Source: CAZVEV01 sp964625865
GTDB lineage: Bacteria; Planctomycetota; Phycisphaerae; SM23-33
Assembly (NCBI GenBank): GCA_964625865.1
Contig: CAZVEV010000053.1
Span: 1-26,792, forward strand
Direction: 5' to 3'
Length of the DNA stretch: 26,792 nt
The translations under genes and the position numbers were made by a program. This document shows, piece by piece, positions 6,035 to 12,962 of the stretch; positions within the stretch are counted from its first letter, which is position 1, and the number at the start of each line of letters is the position of its first letter. The notes under the pieces were generated by a model. The model was not told the DNA's origin. It ran no database searches and was given only the letters and a program-made list of their open reading frames with translations.

Positions 6035-7726
6035 ATGATGCGATGGACCGTGCACGTCGCTGCCGTTCTCGTCCTGGTCGGACAAACACTCGCAGCGGAT
6101 CCCAAGCCGCCGAAGGGCCTGCCCGACACGACCGAATCGGCCAAGCTCATCGCGAAGATGCCGAAGACCGTCAGCGGCCGCGTGTGGATCGACCGGAACC
6201 TCAACAAGAAGCTCGATGACGGCGAGGGCCTCGTCGGGGCCCGCGTGACGGACGGTGTGGACTTTGTGCCTGTCGATGCGACCGGCGCCTATTCCATAAC
6301 GATCAAGCCGGACCCGGTGATCCCGTACACCCCCAGCCGGACGGTCTCGGTCAGTTGGCCCGACGGAGCCTGGCCCGTGAGGGCGGGATGGACGGGCAAG
6401 TGGGGGTGGCACGCGCGGCTGAAGGACATCAAGAATCCGAAGAAGGTCGACTTCCGCTTCGTGCCGATCCGCAAGACGCAGTGGCCGATGTGCATCTCGT
6501 TCGGCACGGACCCTCACGACTACATGCGGCGTCCGCAGAACGCCGTCTATCGCGATGAAGTCGCAACCGCCGGAGATCACGTCCAGTTCAGCGTGATGGG
6601 GGGCGACCTGGGGTATCTCGGTTTCGCCAACGCGGACACCGGGTTCTCGACCATCGCACAGTACACGGGGCACTTCCCCCATATGCTGGTGCACCTGATT
6701 GGGAATCACGACGTGGTGGGCATCCACAGCAAATGGTGGAAGGTGCCCCACGAGAACGCGGGCAACGGGGCGTTCACGAAGTACCTGAATCCCGTGCGAT
6801 GGTCGTTTACGCGGCAGGGGGTGCACTTCATCGGCATGGACTGGGGCCACGAGGGCGGTCGCGGGTTCGAGTGCGGGACGGCGGACTCGGCGGCGGCCTG
6901 GATGGAGAAGGACCTCAAGTCGCTGCCCAAGGGCACGCCGACGTATCTCTTCGTCCACATGTGGTCGGCCAACACCGACAAGCTCTGCCAGAAGTACGGC
7001 GTCAAGCTCCTGCTGGCCGGCCATTCGCACCGCAACATCTGCGCCGCGCCTGTCAGTCCGGGCCGGCCCACGCCGTTGTGGACGAAGATGAGCCTCTACA
7101 CGCTGCTGTACATCGACAGAAACGGGGACTTCGAGTTCGTCGATCGGTGCATCTACAAGGGCGGCCGCCGCGGTTGGGACGAACGTTGGGTGCACAGTCG
7201 CCGGGCCTGCGCCCTGTTGCACGATTGGCCGCAGGCCGGCAAGGAGTACACGCTGGAGCACAACGGACTGAAGGACGTCACGCTGACCGACGGAGTGAAA
7301 ACCATTGCGCCGGTCAAAGGGGCGACCTACGACGTGCGGATCGGCGCCGTCGGCGCCGGCGCGGCCCCGGCCAAGCGGTACGGCGTGCGGATTGTCCCCG
7401 TCAAAGGCGAGCCGCTCGAGTTCGTCTATGCCGAACGAAATCGCCTTGAACTGATGGGACTCAAGACGTTCTTCGACCGCGTCATCCGCTTCGCAGGCCC
7501 CACCACAACGCCGGAGAAGTGGCTGGAACTGCGCATCATCGTCATGCCGGACCGCGTCCGCGTAATCGCAAACAGCCGCCTGCACTACGAGAAGTTCATC
7601 AAGCTCGGCCCGGCGCGAAAGATCGAGATCTTCGCCGCCGGCGGCTCGGCTGAATTCGCCCGCGCCGACGTGTGGCAGCGTGACTGGACGGGAAAGAAGA
7701 TCAAGCGCACCGCCAATACGCCGTAG
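6035..7726 (+). CDS. Exported calcineurin-like metallophosphoesterase with N- and C-terminal extra domains
   Basis: A 563-residue protein with a signal peptide (residues 1-20). Next is an SdrD-B/MetallophosN-like beta module, about 43-145 (VSGRVWIDRNLNKKLDDGEGL, then DATGAYSI). The phosphoesterase core at about 150-345 has the full metal-ligand set: D159 and H161 (TDPH), D191 (GGD), N224 and H225 (GNHD), H308 (VHMW), H330 and H332 (GHSH). The C-terminal part, about 370-563, is beta-rich and resembles a LamG/jelly-roll or MetallophosC module. All ligands are present, so it should be an active phosphatase or phosphodiesterase outside the cytoplasm; the substrate is unknown. GAGGAG lies seven to eight bases before the ATG. 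It is the middle gene of the exported trio, with 26 bp to the next start, which suggests an operon and a shared substrate. Confidence 0.85.
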   Translation: MMRWTVHVAAVLVLVGQTLAADPKPPKGLPDTTESAKLIAKMPKTVSGRVWIDRNLNKKLDDGEGLVGARVTDGVDFVPVDATGAYSITIKPDPVIPYTPSRTVSVSWPDGAWPVRAGWTGKWGWHARLKDIKNPKKVDFRFVPIRKTQWPMCISFGTDPHDYMRRPQNAVYRDEVATAGDHVQFSVMGGDLGYLGFANADTGFSTIAQYTGHFPHMLVHLIGNHDVVGIHSKWWKVPHENAGNGAFTKYLNPVRWSFTRQGVHFIGMDWGHEGGRGFECGTADSAAAWMEKDLKSLPKGTPTYLFVHMWSANTDKLCQKYGVKLLLAGHSHRNICAAPVSPGRPTPLWTKMSLYTLLYIDRNGDFEFVDRCIYKGGRRGWDERWVHSRRACALLHDWPQAGKEYTLEHNGLKDVTLTDGVKTIAPVKGATYDVRIGAVGAGAAPAKRYGVRIVPVKGEPLEFVYAERNRLELMGLKTFFDRVIRFAGPTTTPEKWLELRIIVMPDRVRVIANSRLHYEKFIKLGPARKIEIFAAGGSAEFARADVWQRDWTGKKIKRTANTP

Positions 7727-7752
7727 GTCTTCTGTCGCCCCGAGGTTACTGA

Positions 7753-9198
7753 ATGACTCAACGAACAGCATGTATGGCATGGATAGTGGCATTTGGGGCG
7801 GCCGGCTTCTGCGCGACGGGTGATGTCCGGGCCGGGGGCGCCGTCACGTTGAATTCCCGAGCCGACGGGTATCGCGGGATCTGGTACATGAACCAGCCCT
7901 CCAACGACGAGTACGTCTACAAGTACAGCGGCGGGCTCGGGACGTACTGCGCCAAGCACAAGCCCTTTGCCGTCTACTGCGCCAAGGTCCACAAGACGTT
8001 CTTCTGCTACGGCGGGACGACCGCAGAGAGCAACCGCAGACTCCTGCACATGGTCTCGTACTACGACCACAGAACCCGCACGGTCCCGCGACCGACGGTG
8101 CTGCTGGACAAGAAGACCAGCGACGCGCACGACAACCCCGTGATCGCCGTCGACGCCAAGGGCTTTGTCTGGATCTTCTCGACGTCGCACGGGACCAGCC
8201 GCCCTTCGTACATCCACAAGAGCCGCCGACCCTACGACGTCAGCGGGTTTGACCTGATCCGCGCGACCAAGCGGTCCGGCGGGCGCGACGTGGCGATGAC
8301 GAACTTCTCGTACATGCAGGCCTGGCCCGGGCAGGCGGGGGGCTTTGCGTGCTTCTTCACGCGGTACAACTACCCCGCACCCCGAACGCTGTGCTTCATG
8401 ACGAGTCGCGACGGGGCGACGTGGTCGGCATGGCAGCGCCTGGCGGCTATGGACAAGGGGCATTATCAGATCAGCGCCTCTGCGCCGGGGCGGGCGGGGA
8501 CGGCCTTCAACTACCATCCGAAGCCCAGGGGCCTCAACTGGCGAACAAACCTGTACTTCATCGAGACGACCGACGGCGGAAAGACGTGGCGGACGGCGGG
8601 CGGCAAGCCGCTGAAGCTGCCGCTGACCGATCCGGCAAGCCCGGCGATGGTACACGACTACCGGCGCGAGAAGCTCAACGTCTACCTGAAGGACATCCGG
8701 TACGATTCTGCCGGGCGGCCGGTGATCCTGTACATCACATCGAAGGGCTACCAGTCCGGACCGGCCGACGACCCGCGGACGTGGACGACGGCCCGCTGGA
8801 CCGGCAAGGCGTGGGACATCCGTCCGGTCACGACGTCGGACAACAACTACGACATGGGGTCGCTGTACCTGGAGGGTGGCGGCACCTGGCGAATCATCGG
8901 CCCGACCGAGACCGGCCCGCAGCCGTACAACCCCGGCGGGGAGATGGCCATGTGGACGAGCACTGACCGCGGGGCGACGTGGCGCAAGGTCAGGCAACTG
9001 ACGCGGAACAGCCCCCGCAACCACACCTACGCCCGCCGCCCGGTCAACGCGCATCCGGACTTCTACGCCCTCTGGGCCGACGGCCACGGGCGAAAGCCCT
9101 CCCTCTCCACGCTCTACTTCTGCGACCGGGCCGGGACCGTCCGTGTCCTGCCGCGCAAGATGACCACCGAGACCGCCACGCCGGCGCTGCTGAAGTAG
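7753..9198 (+). CDS. Exported BNR_4-type beta-propeller, possible polysaccharide lyase
   Basis: A 481-residue protein with an N-terminal signal (MACM..IVAFGAAGFCATGDVRA, cleaved near residue 27). GYRGIWYMNQPSNDEY and KYSGGLGTYCAKHKPFAVY then match the start of the BNR_4 family as I know it. Later blade-like repeats include SRDGATWSAW, TDGGKTW and TDRGATWRKV, the Asp-box pattern S/T-x-D-x-G-x-T-W, so a six- or seven-bladed propeller is expected. DAHDNPVI (about residues 116-123) and FSTSHG hold conserved histidines in the same region as the catalytic histidines of propeller-type ulvan lyases (PL24/PL25). That makes a lyase possible, though homology at this level is not proof, and a sialidase-like or sugar-binding role remains open. 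It is the last gene of the exported trio. It is followed within five bases by the GCAAACGCC hairpin pair. Confidence 0.8.
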   Translation: MTQRTACMAWIVAFGAAGFCATGDVRAGGAVTLNSRADGYRGIWYMNQPSNDEYVYKYSGGLGTYCAKHKPFAVYCAKVHKTFFCYGGTTAESNRRLLHMVSYYDHRTRTVPRPTVLLDKKTSDAHDNPVIAVDAKGFVWIFSTSHGTSRPSYIHKSRRPYDVSGFDLIRATKRSGGRDVAMTNFSYMQAWPGQAGGFACFFTRYNYPAPRTLCFMTSRDGATWSAWQRLAAMDKGHYQISASAPGRAGTAFNYHPKPRGLNWRTNLYFIETTDGGKTWRTAGGKPLKLPLTDPASPAMVHDYRREKLNVYLKDIRYDSAGRPVILYITSKGYQSGPADDPRTWTTARWTGKAWDIRPVTTSDNNYDMGSLYLEGGGTWRIIGPTETGPQPYNPGGEMAMWTSTDRGATWRKVRQLTRNSPRNHTYARRPVNAHPDFYALWADGHGRKPSLSTLYFCDRAGTVRVLPRKMTTETATPALLK

Positions 9199-9202
9199 TA
9201 CT

Positions 9203-9241
9203 GCAAACGCCCACGGGTTCCACCCCGTGGGGTATCCGCAG
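9203..9241 (-). repeat. GCAAACGCC hairpin repeat, copy 2
   Basis: On the plus strand it reads GCAAACGCCCACGGGTTCC, then ACCCCGTGGGGTATCCGC. The stem is CCCACGGG with CCCGTGGG. It starts five bases after the BNR gene stop and is inverted relative to copy 3 at 9302, with about 60 bp between the pair. The stem sequence differs from copies 3 and 4, yet pairing is preserved. Confidence 0.8.
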
Positions 9242-9301
9242 ACAAGGAGTACTTCCGATATAGGGTGCTGCAAACGGGTCTGCGAAGGTGATGGATTCTC
9301 A

Positions 9302-9343
9302 GTCGCGGACACCCCCCAGGGTGGAACCTGGGGGCGTTTGCCT
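9302..9343 (+). repeat. GCAAACGCC hairpin repeat, copy 3
   Basis: It reads TCGCGGACACCCCCCAGG, then loop GTGGAA, then CCTGGGGGCGTTTGCCTG. The stem is CCCCCAGG with CCTGGGGG. It ends 22 bases before the polA stop codon on the opposite strand. Together with copy 2 it forms an inverted pair filling the junction of two convergent genes. Nothing else is recognisable in that junction. Confidence 0.8.
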
Positions 9344-9365
9344 GTTTCGGTAATCCGCGCTGCTA

Positions 9366-12089
9366 CTACTTCGCGTCCATCCAGTTCGTCCCCGTTCCCA
9401 CGTCGACTTTCAGTGGGACGCGAAGGGCGATGGCGCCGGACATCTCGGTGACGATCATGTCCGTTTCGGCCTCCACGTCGGCTGTGGGGATCTCGAAGAC
9501 CAGTTCGTCGTGGATCTGCAGGAGCATCTGCGAGGGGCGGCCCTCGCGGCGGATGCGGGCGTCGATGTTGATCATGGCCTTCTTGATCAGGTCGGCGGCC
9601 GAGCCCTGGACGACGGAGTTGATGGCCAGGCGCTCGGCCGCGGCGCGACGCTGCTTGTTGCGCGAGTCGATCTCGTGGATCGGGCGCCGTCGCCCGAAGA
9701 TCGTCTCGACGTACCCGTGGGCCTTCGCGGCGGCAATGCACTCCTGGAGGAACTCGTCGATCAGGGGGAACCGCTGCTTGTAGCGTCGGATGAACTCGGC
9801 GGCCTCGCTTCGTGGAATCCGCAGCGCCACCGACAGTCCGAACGCCGTCTGCCCGTAAACGATGCCGAAGTTGACCCCCTTGGCTCGCCCACGCTGCTCG
9901 GGCGTCACGTCGTCGAGGCTGATGCTGAAGACCTCGGCCGCCACCGTCCGGTGAATATCCTGGCCGGCGTGGAAGGCGGCGTTCATCGTCGGGTCTTCGC
10001 AGAGGTGGGCCAGTACGCGGAGTTCGACCTGCGAGTAGTCGGCCGCCAGAAGCGTGCAGCCTTCCGCGGCAACGAACGCCGAGCGGATCTGCCTGCCCTC
10101 TTCGGTGCGGATCGGGATGTTCTGCAGGTTCGGGTCGCTGCTGGACAGTCGCCCAGTGGCCGTGCCGGCCTGGTGGAAGCTCGTGTGGACTCGCCCGGTT
10201 CGCGGGTGGATCCGCTGGCCGAGCGCCTTGAGATACGTGCCCAGCAACTTCATGAGCTTGCGGTAGTCCAGGACCAGGCCGGGCAGCTCGTGTTCGGTCG
10301 CCAGTTCACCCAGAACCGACGCGTCGGTGCTCGGGCCGGTCTTCTTCTTCTTGAGCACGGGCAGGCCCAGATCGGTGAACAGGACTTCGGCCAGTTGCTT
10401 GGGCGAGTCCGGATTGAACGGGCGACCGGCCAAGTCGAGTATCCTGTCGCGCAACGTGTCAGCCCGCGCCGACAGGGCCGCAGACATTCGGTTCAGCGAG
10501 CCCGGGTCCACGGTGACGCCGCGGCGTTCCATGGCCACCAGCACGGGCAGGAGGGGCATCTCCAGGTCCGTCATCAGGGCGGTCAGCCCCTCGGTGTCCA
10601 ATCGTCCGGCCAGCACGTCCGCCAGGCGCAGCGTCACTTCGGCGTCCTCGGCGGCGTAGGGGGTTACGGTCTCCACGGGCACGGCGTCCATAGTGGTCTG
10701 GTGTCGCCCGCGACCGATGACTTCCTCGATGGGGATGCACCGGTGGTTGAGCATTTCGGCGGCCAGCGCGTCGAGCTTGTACGTGATGCGTGACGAGTCC
10801 AGCACGTGGGCGGCAACCATGGTATCGAACAGCGTGCCGCCCACGGCCATCCCCGCCTGGGCGAGCACGATGATGTCGTACTTGATGTTCTGCCCGATCT
10901 TTTCGACGGCCTCGTCGGCAAGGACGGGCCCGAGCTTCTCGCGGACGAGGTCCACGTCGAGCGTTCGCGCCCCGAGCGGGCCCTTGACGGGGATGTACAC
11001 GCCATGCCCGGCCCGCCACGCCAGCGAAATGCCCACCAGGTCCGCCCACATCGGCAGGACGGACGTGGTCTCGGTGTCCACCGCCAGCCGCTTCACGCCG
11101 GCCAGGTCCGCCACCAGCGCGTCCAGCGCCTCGGGCGTGTCGACGCAGACGTAATCCGCGTCGGCGGCGGTTGTCTGTCCGCTCGCCGCCGCCGTTGCCT
11201 CGATGTCCATCGTGGCCTCGCCTCCGCCGGCGCCTGCATCCTCCAACTGGTCGATCAGGCGGTTGAAGCCGAGTTCGGCGAAGATCGGGCGGACGGCCGC
11301 TCCGTCGATGCCTGAATACGTCATTGCATCCAGGTCGAGGTCCACCGGCACGTCGCGCTTGAGCGTGACGAGTTGGCGTGACAGGTCGACGGCCTCTCGA
11401 CCGGCCTGGAGGCGCTCCTTGAGTTTGGGTGTCTGCTCGTCGGCATGGTCGAGCACGCCGGCGGCCGTGCCGTACCTGGCGATCAGCTTGACCGCCGTCT
11501 TGATGCCCACCCCCGGCACGCCGGGGATGTTGTCGCTGGAGTCGCCCATCAGGGCCTGGACCTCGATCGCCTGGTCGGGACGATAGCCCTTTCTTTGCTC
11601 GATCTCGGTCGGCCCCCACGTCTGGTCCTTCATCGGGTCGTACAGCAGGACGTGCTCGCCGACGAGCTGGTCGAGGTCCTTGTCGCGGCTGACCAGGACG
11701 ACCTGGAGGTCTTCACTGGCGAACTTCTCGGCCGCGGTGGCCAGGATGTCGTCGGCCTCGTGGCCCTCGGAGGCGAGGATCGGGATGCCCATCGCCCGGA
11801 CGATCTGCACGATGCGTTCGGCCTGCGGAATGAGATCCTCGGGTGTGGCGGTGCGCGTGGCCTTGTAGTCGGGGTAGATGCGGCGTCTTTCGAGCTTCTC
11901 GCGTGGCCCGTCGATGGCCATCGCGAGGTAGTCCGGTTGGCGGTCAGCGATGAACTTCAGCAGCATGGAGCAGAAGACGTACGTCGCGCGGGTCGGCTCG
12001 CCGGTAGGGCTTGTCAGGTCGCGGAACGGTGCGTGGTAGGCCCGGTGGATCTGCGAGTGCCCGTCGATGATATAGAGTGTCTTGCCCAT
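9366..12089 (-). CDS. polA: DNA polymerase I with 5'-3' and active 3'-5' exonuclease domains
   Basis: A 907-residue repair and Okazaki-fragment polymerase. Residues 1-285 form the 5' nuclease: DGHSQIHRAYHA, the basic KLERRRIYPDYKATR, GHEADDILAT, SRDKDLDQLV, and the helix-hairpin-helix VPGVGIKTAV. Residues about 312-500 form the proofreading exonuclease with its acidic set intact: D338 and E340 (VDTET), D405 (NIKYD), Y478 and D482 (YAAED). The polymerase domain, 510-907, has motif A with D684 (DYSQVELR), the O-helix with R733, K737, F741 and Y745, and motif C with D861 (IHDELVFE). The ATG at 12089 gives the family start MGKTLYIIDGHSQ, and GGAGGGAGG precedes it. A longer frame would translate a palindromic repeat. 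Many relatives lack proofreading residues; here they are complete. Confidence 0.97.
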   Translation of the reverse strand: MGKTLYIIDGHSQIHRAYHAPFRDLTSPTGEPTRATYVFCSMLLKFIADRQPDYLAMAIDGPREKLERRRIYPDYKATRTATPEDLIPQAERIVQIVRAMGIPILASEGHEADDILATAAEKFASEDLQVVLVSRDKDLDQLVGEHVLLYDPMKDQTWGPTEIEQRKGYRPDQAIEVQALMGDSSDNIPGVPGVGIKTAVKLIARYGTAAGVLDHADEQTPKLKERLQAGREAVDLSRQLVTLKRDVPVDLDLDAMTYSGIDGAAVRPIFAELGFNRLIDQLEDAGAGGGEATMDIEATAAASGQTTAADADYVCVDTPEALDALVADLAGVKRLAVDTETTSVLPMWADLVGISLAWRAGHGVYIPVKGPLGARTLDVDLVREKLGPVLADEAVEKIGQNIKYDIIVLAQAGMAVGGTLFDTMVAAHVLDSSRITYKLDALAAEMLNHRCIPIEEVIGRGRHQTTMDAVPVETVTPYAAEDAEVTLRLADVLAGRLDTEGLTALMTDLEMPLLPVLVAMERRGVTVDPGSLNRMSAALSARADTLRDRILDLAGRPFNPDSPKQLAEVLFTDLGLPVLKKKKTGPSTDASVLGELATEHELPGLVLDYRKLMKLLGTYLKALGQRIHPRTGRVHTSFHQAGTATGRLSSSDPNLQNIPIRTEEGRQIRSAFVAAEGCTLLAADYSQVELRVLAHLCEDPTMNAAFHAGQDIHRTVAAEVFSISLDDVTPEQRGRAKGVNFGIVYGQTAFGLSVALRIPRSEAAEFIRRYKQRFPLIDEFLQECIAAAKAHGYVETIFGRRRPIHEIDSRNKQRRAAAERLAINSVVQGSAADLIKKAMINIDARIRREGRPSQMLLQIHDELVFEIPTADVEAETDMIVTEMSGAIALRVPLKVDVGTGTNWMDAK

Positions 12090-12158
12090 CTTCGCCACGC
12101 TACCTCCCTCCGCAGGCGGCGTCAACGCCTTTGCGCCCCGACGTTGGTGGCCTGGAGC

Positions 12159-12202
12159 GGTGCGACGTTCTGTCGTTCTGCAGAACGTCGGAATGTCGCA
12201 CC
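12159..12202. repeat. Long palindrome, copy 1
   Basis: The core CGTTCTGCAGAACG (12174-12187) is a perfect 14-bp palindrome. Pairing continues outward through GACGTTCTG and GGAATGTC-type arms with two G-T pairs and one mismatch. It ends in GGTGC (12159-12163) with GCACC (12198-12202), so the element is a 44-nt hairpin with almost no loop. Positions 12164-12197 are identical to 12425-12458. It lies about 70 bp upstream of the polA start codon. Confidence 0.8.
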
Positions 12203-12424
12203 GGTGGCCGAGGGGGTCCGTTGCCGGCGGGTGGGCGGACCCGGTCCTCTCTGTCACCGTGGTCAGCCAGACCGTCTGGCACGCACGAGGAGGCGGCCTA
12301 AGCGACGATCTCTCGTTCGAAGGGGGTAGAGGTGTCTTTGCGTCCGGCATGCGGCTACGGGGCGGCTATGGGGCTTGGCCCGGGTGCCGTCAGACACGCG
12401 GTACCGACCAGCGTCTGGAATGAC

Positions 12425-12458
12425 GACGTTCTGTCGTTCTGCAGAACGTCGGAATGTC
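12425..12458. repeat. Long palindrome, copy 2
   Basis: All 34 bases are identical to 12164-12197, while the flanking sequences differ apart from two outer pairing bases. Exact identity over an element of no coding value, with unrelated flanks, points to recent copying or gene conversion of a mobile palindrome rather than common descent of the region. Confidence 0.8.
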
Positions 12459-12619
12459 GTGCTGAGCAGTGGCGACGCGGGCCTGGGAAGTCACGTGTGG
12501 TTCAGAAGAGGGGGGACCTTCACGGGCGTAGTAGCCGGCAGCCGGCCGTCGGTGTCTGCCGTCGTCAAGGCGCACTGGAATCACAAGACGCTCTTGAACC
12601 AGCAGTTGTCGACGTTCGT

Positions 12620-12654
12620 TTCCCGGCTACTGACTACCGGCTACCGGATACCAG
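12620..12654. repeat. Degenerate heptamer tandem repeat
   Basis: Five consecutive seven-base units can be read: TTCCCGG, CTACTGA, CTACCGG, CTACCGG, ATACCAG. Two are identical and the others differ at two to four positions. The seven-base period is the same as in the hairpin at 481-578, although the unit sequence is different. No gene overlaps it. Confidence 0.6.
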
Positions 12655-12766
12655 CCTATCCCGCGACGCAGTGCGCACTTGCACCAAAGTGGTATCCGGA
12701 GTCCGCCCTCTCTGAGCCACGCCGGAAGGTGAGTTGAGATCGCAAAGAAAAACGCAAGAAAAGCTA

Positions 12767-12795
12767 TTGTCCCGGGGACTGCAACGCGATATCAT
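12767..12795 (+). promoter_or_regulatory. Sigma-70-type promoter of rpsA
   Basis: TTGTCC (12767-12772) and TATCAT (12790-12795) are separated by 17 bp. These match the consensus hexamers at four and five of six positions. Transcription would begin near 12802 and give a leader of about 160 nt before the rpsA start. The same -10 hexamer TATCAT is used in front of rpsU at 24290. Confidence 0.55.
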
Positions 12796-12869
12796 ATGCG
12801 GCTCGCGCGGCGACGGGTCTTGCCGACACGTCGCCGGAGCGCGTACAGGCTGGGTGTTCCAGCCGCCTT

Positions 12870-12929
12870 CCCGCCGGGCCTCAGGCGGGCGCGATGCCCG
12901 GTTCGCCGTGAACCGGGACCTGCATCGCG
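12870..12929 (+). promoter_or_regulatory. Two tandem hairpins in the rpsA leader
   Basis: The first hairpin pairs CCCGCC (12870-12875) with GGCGGG (12884-12889). The second pairs CGCGATGC (12890-12897) with GCATCGCG (12922-12929). Above it, the inner stem CCCGGTTC pairs with GAACCGGG around loop GCCGT, with an asymmetric bulge ACCT at 12918-12921. The hairpins abut and end 33 nt before the start codon. In other bacteria S1 represses its own message through leader structure. A similar autoregulatory role is plausible here but is inference. Confidence 0.6.
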
Positions 12930-12962
12930 TTTCGATACGAGACGGATAACACAAGGCAGACC

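Larger units (their letters stand above)
12090..12766. other. Repeat-rich non-coding region between divergent polA and rpsA
   Basis: About 680 bp upstream of the rpsA promoter contain no credible gene. The region holds two identical 34-bp palindromes (12164 and 12425) and a run of heptameric repeats (12620-12654). Short open frames here only translate the palindromes. No polA promoter with good hexamers was recognised. The spacing and repeat content suggest either mobile palindrome insertions or remnants of a lost gene. Confidence 0.6.

Noticed and set aside
4958..7792. A 944-codon open frame antisense to the exported-protein genes
   Set aside because: It is rich in Arg, Val, His, Asp and Gly with no family motif, runs through two gene junctions, and the sense-strand genes have signal peptides and catalytic motifs. 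High GC content makes such shadows common.
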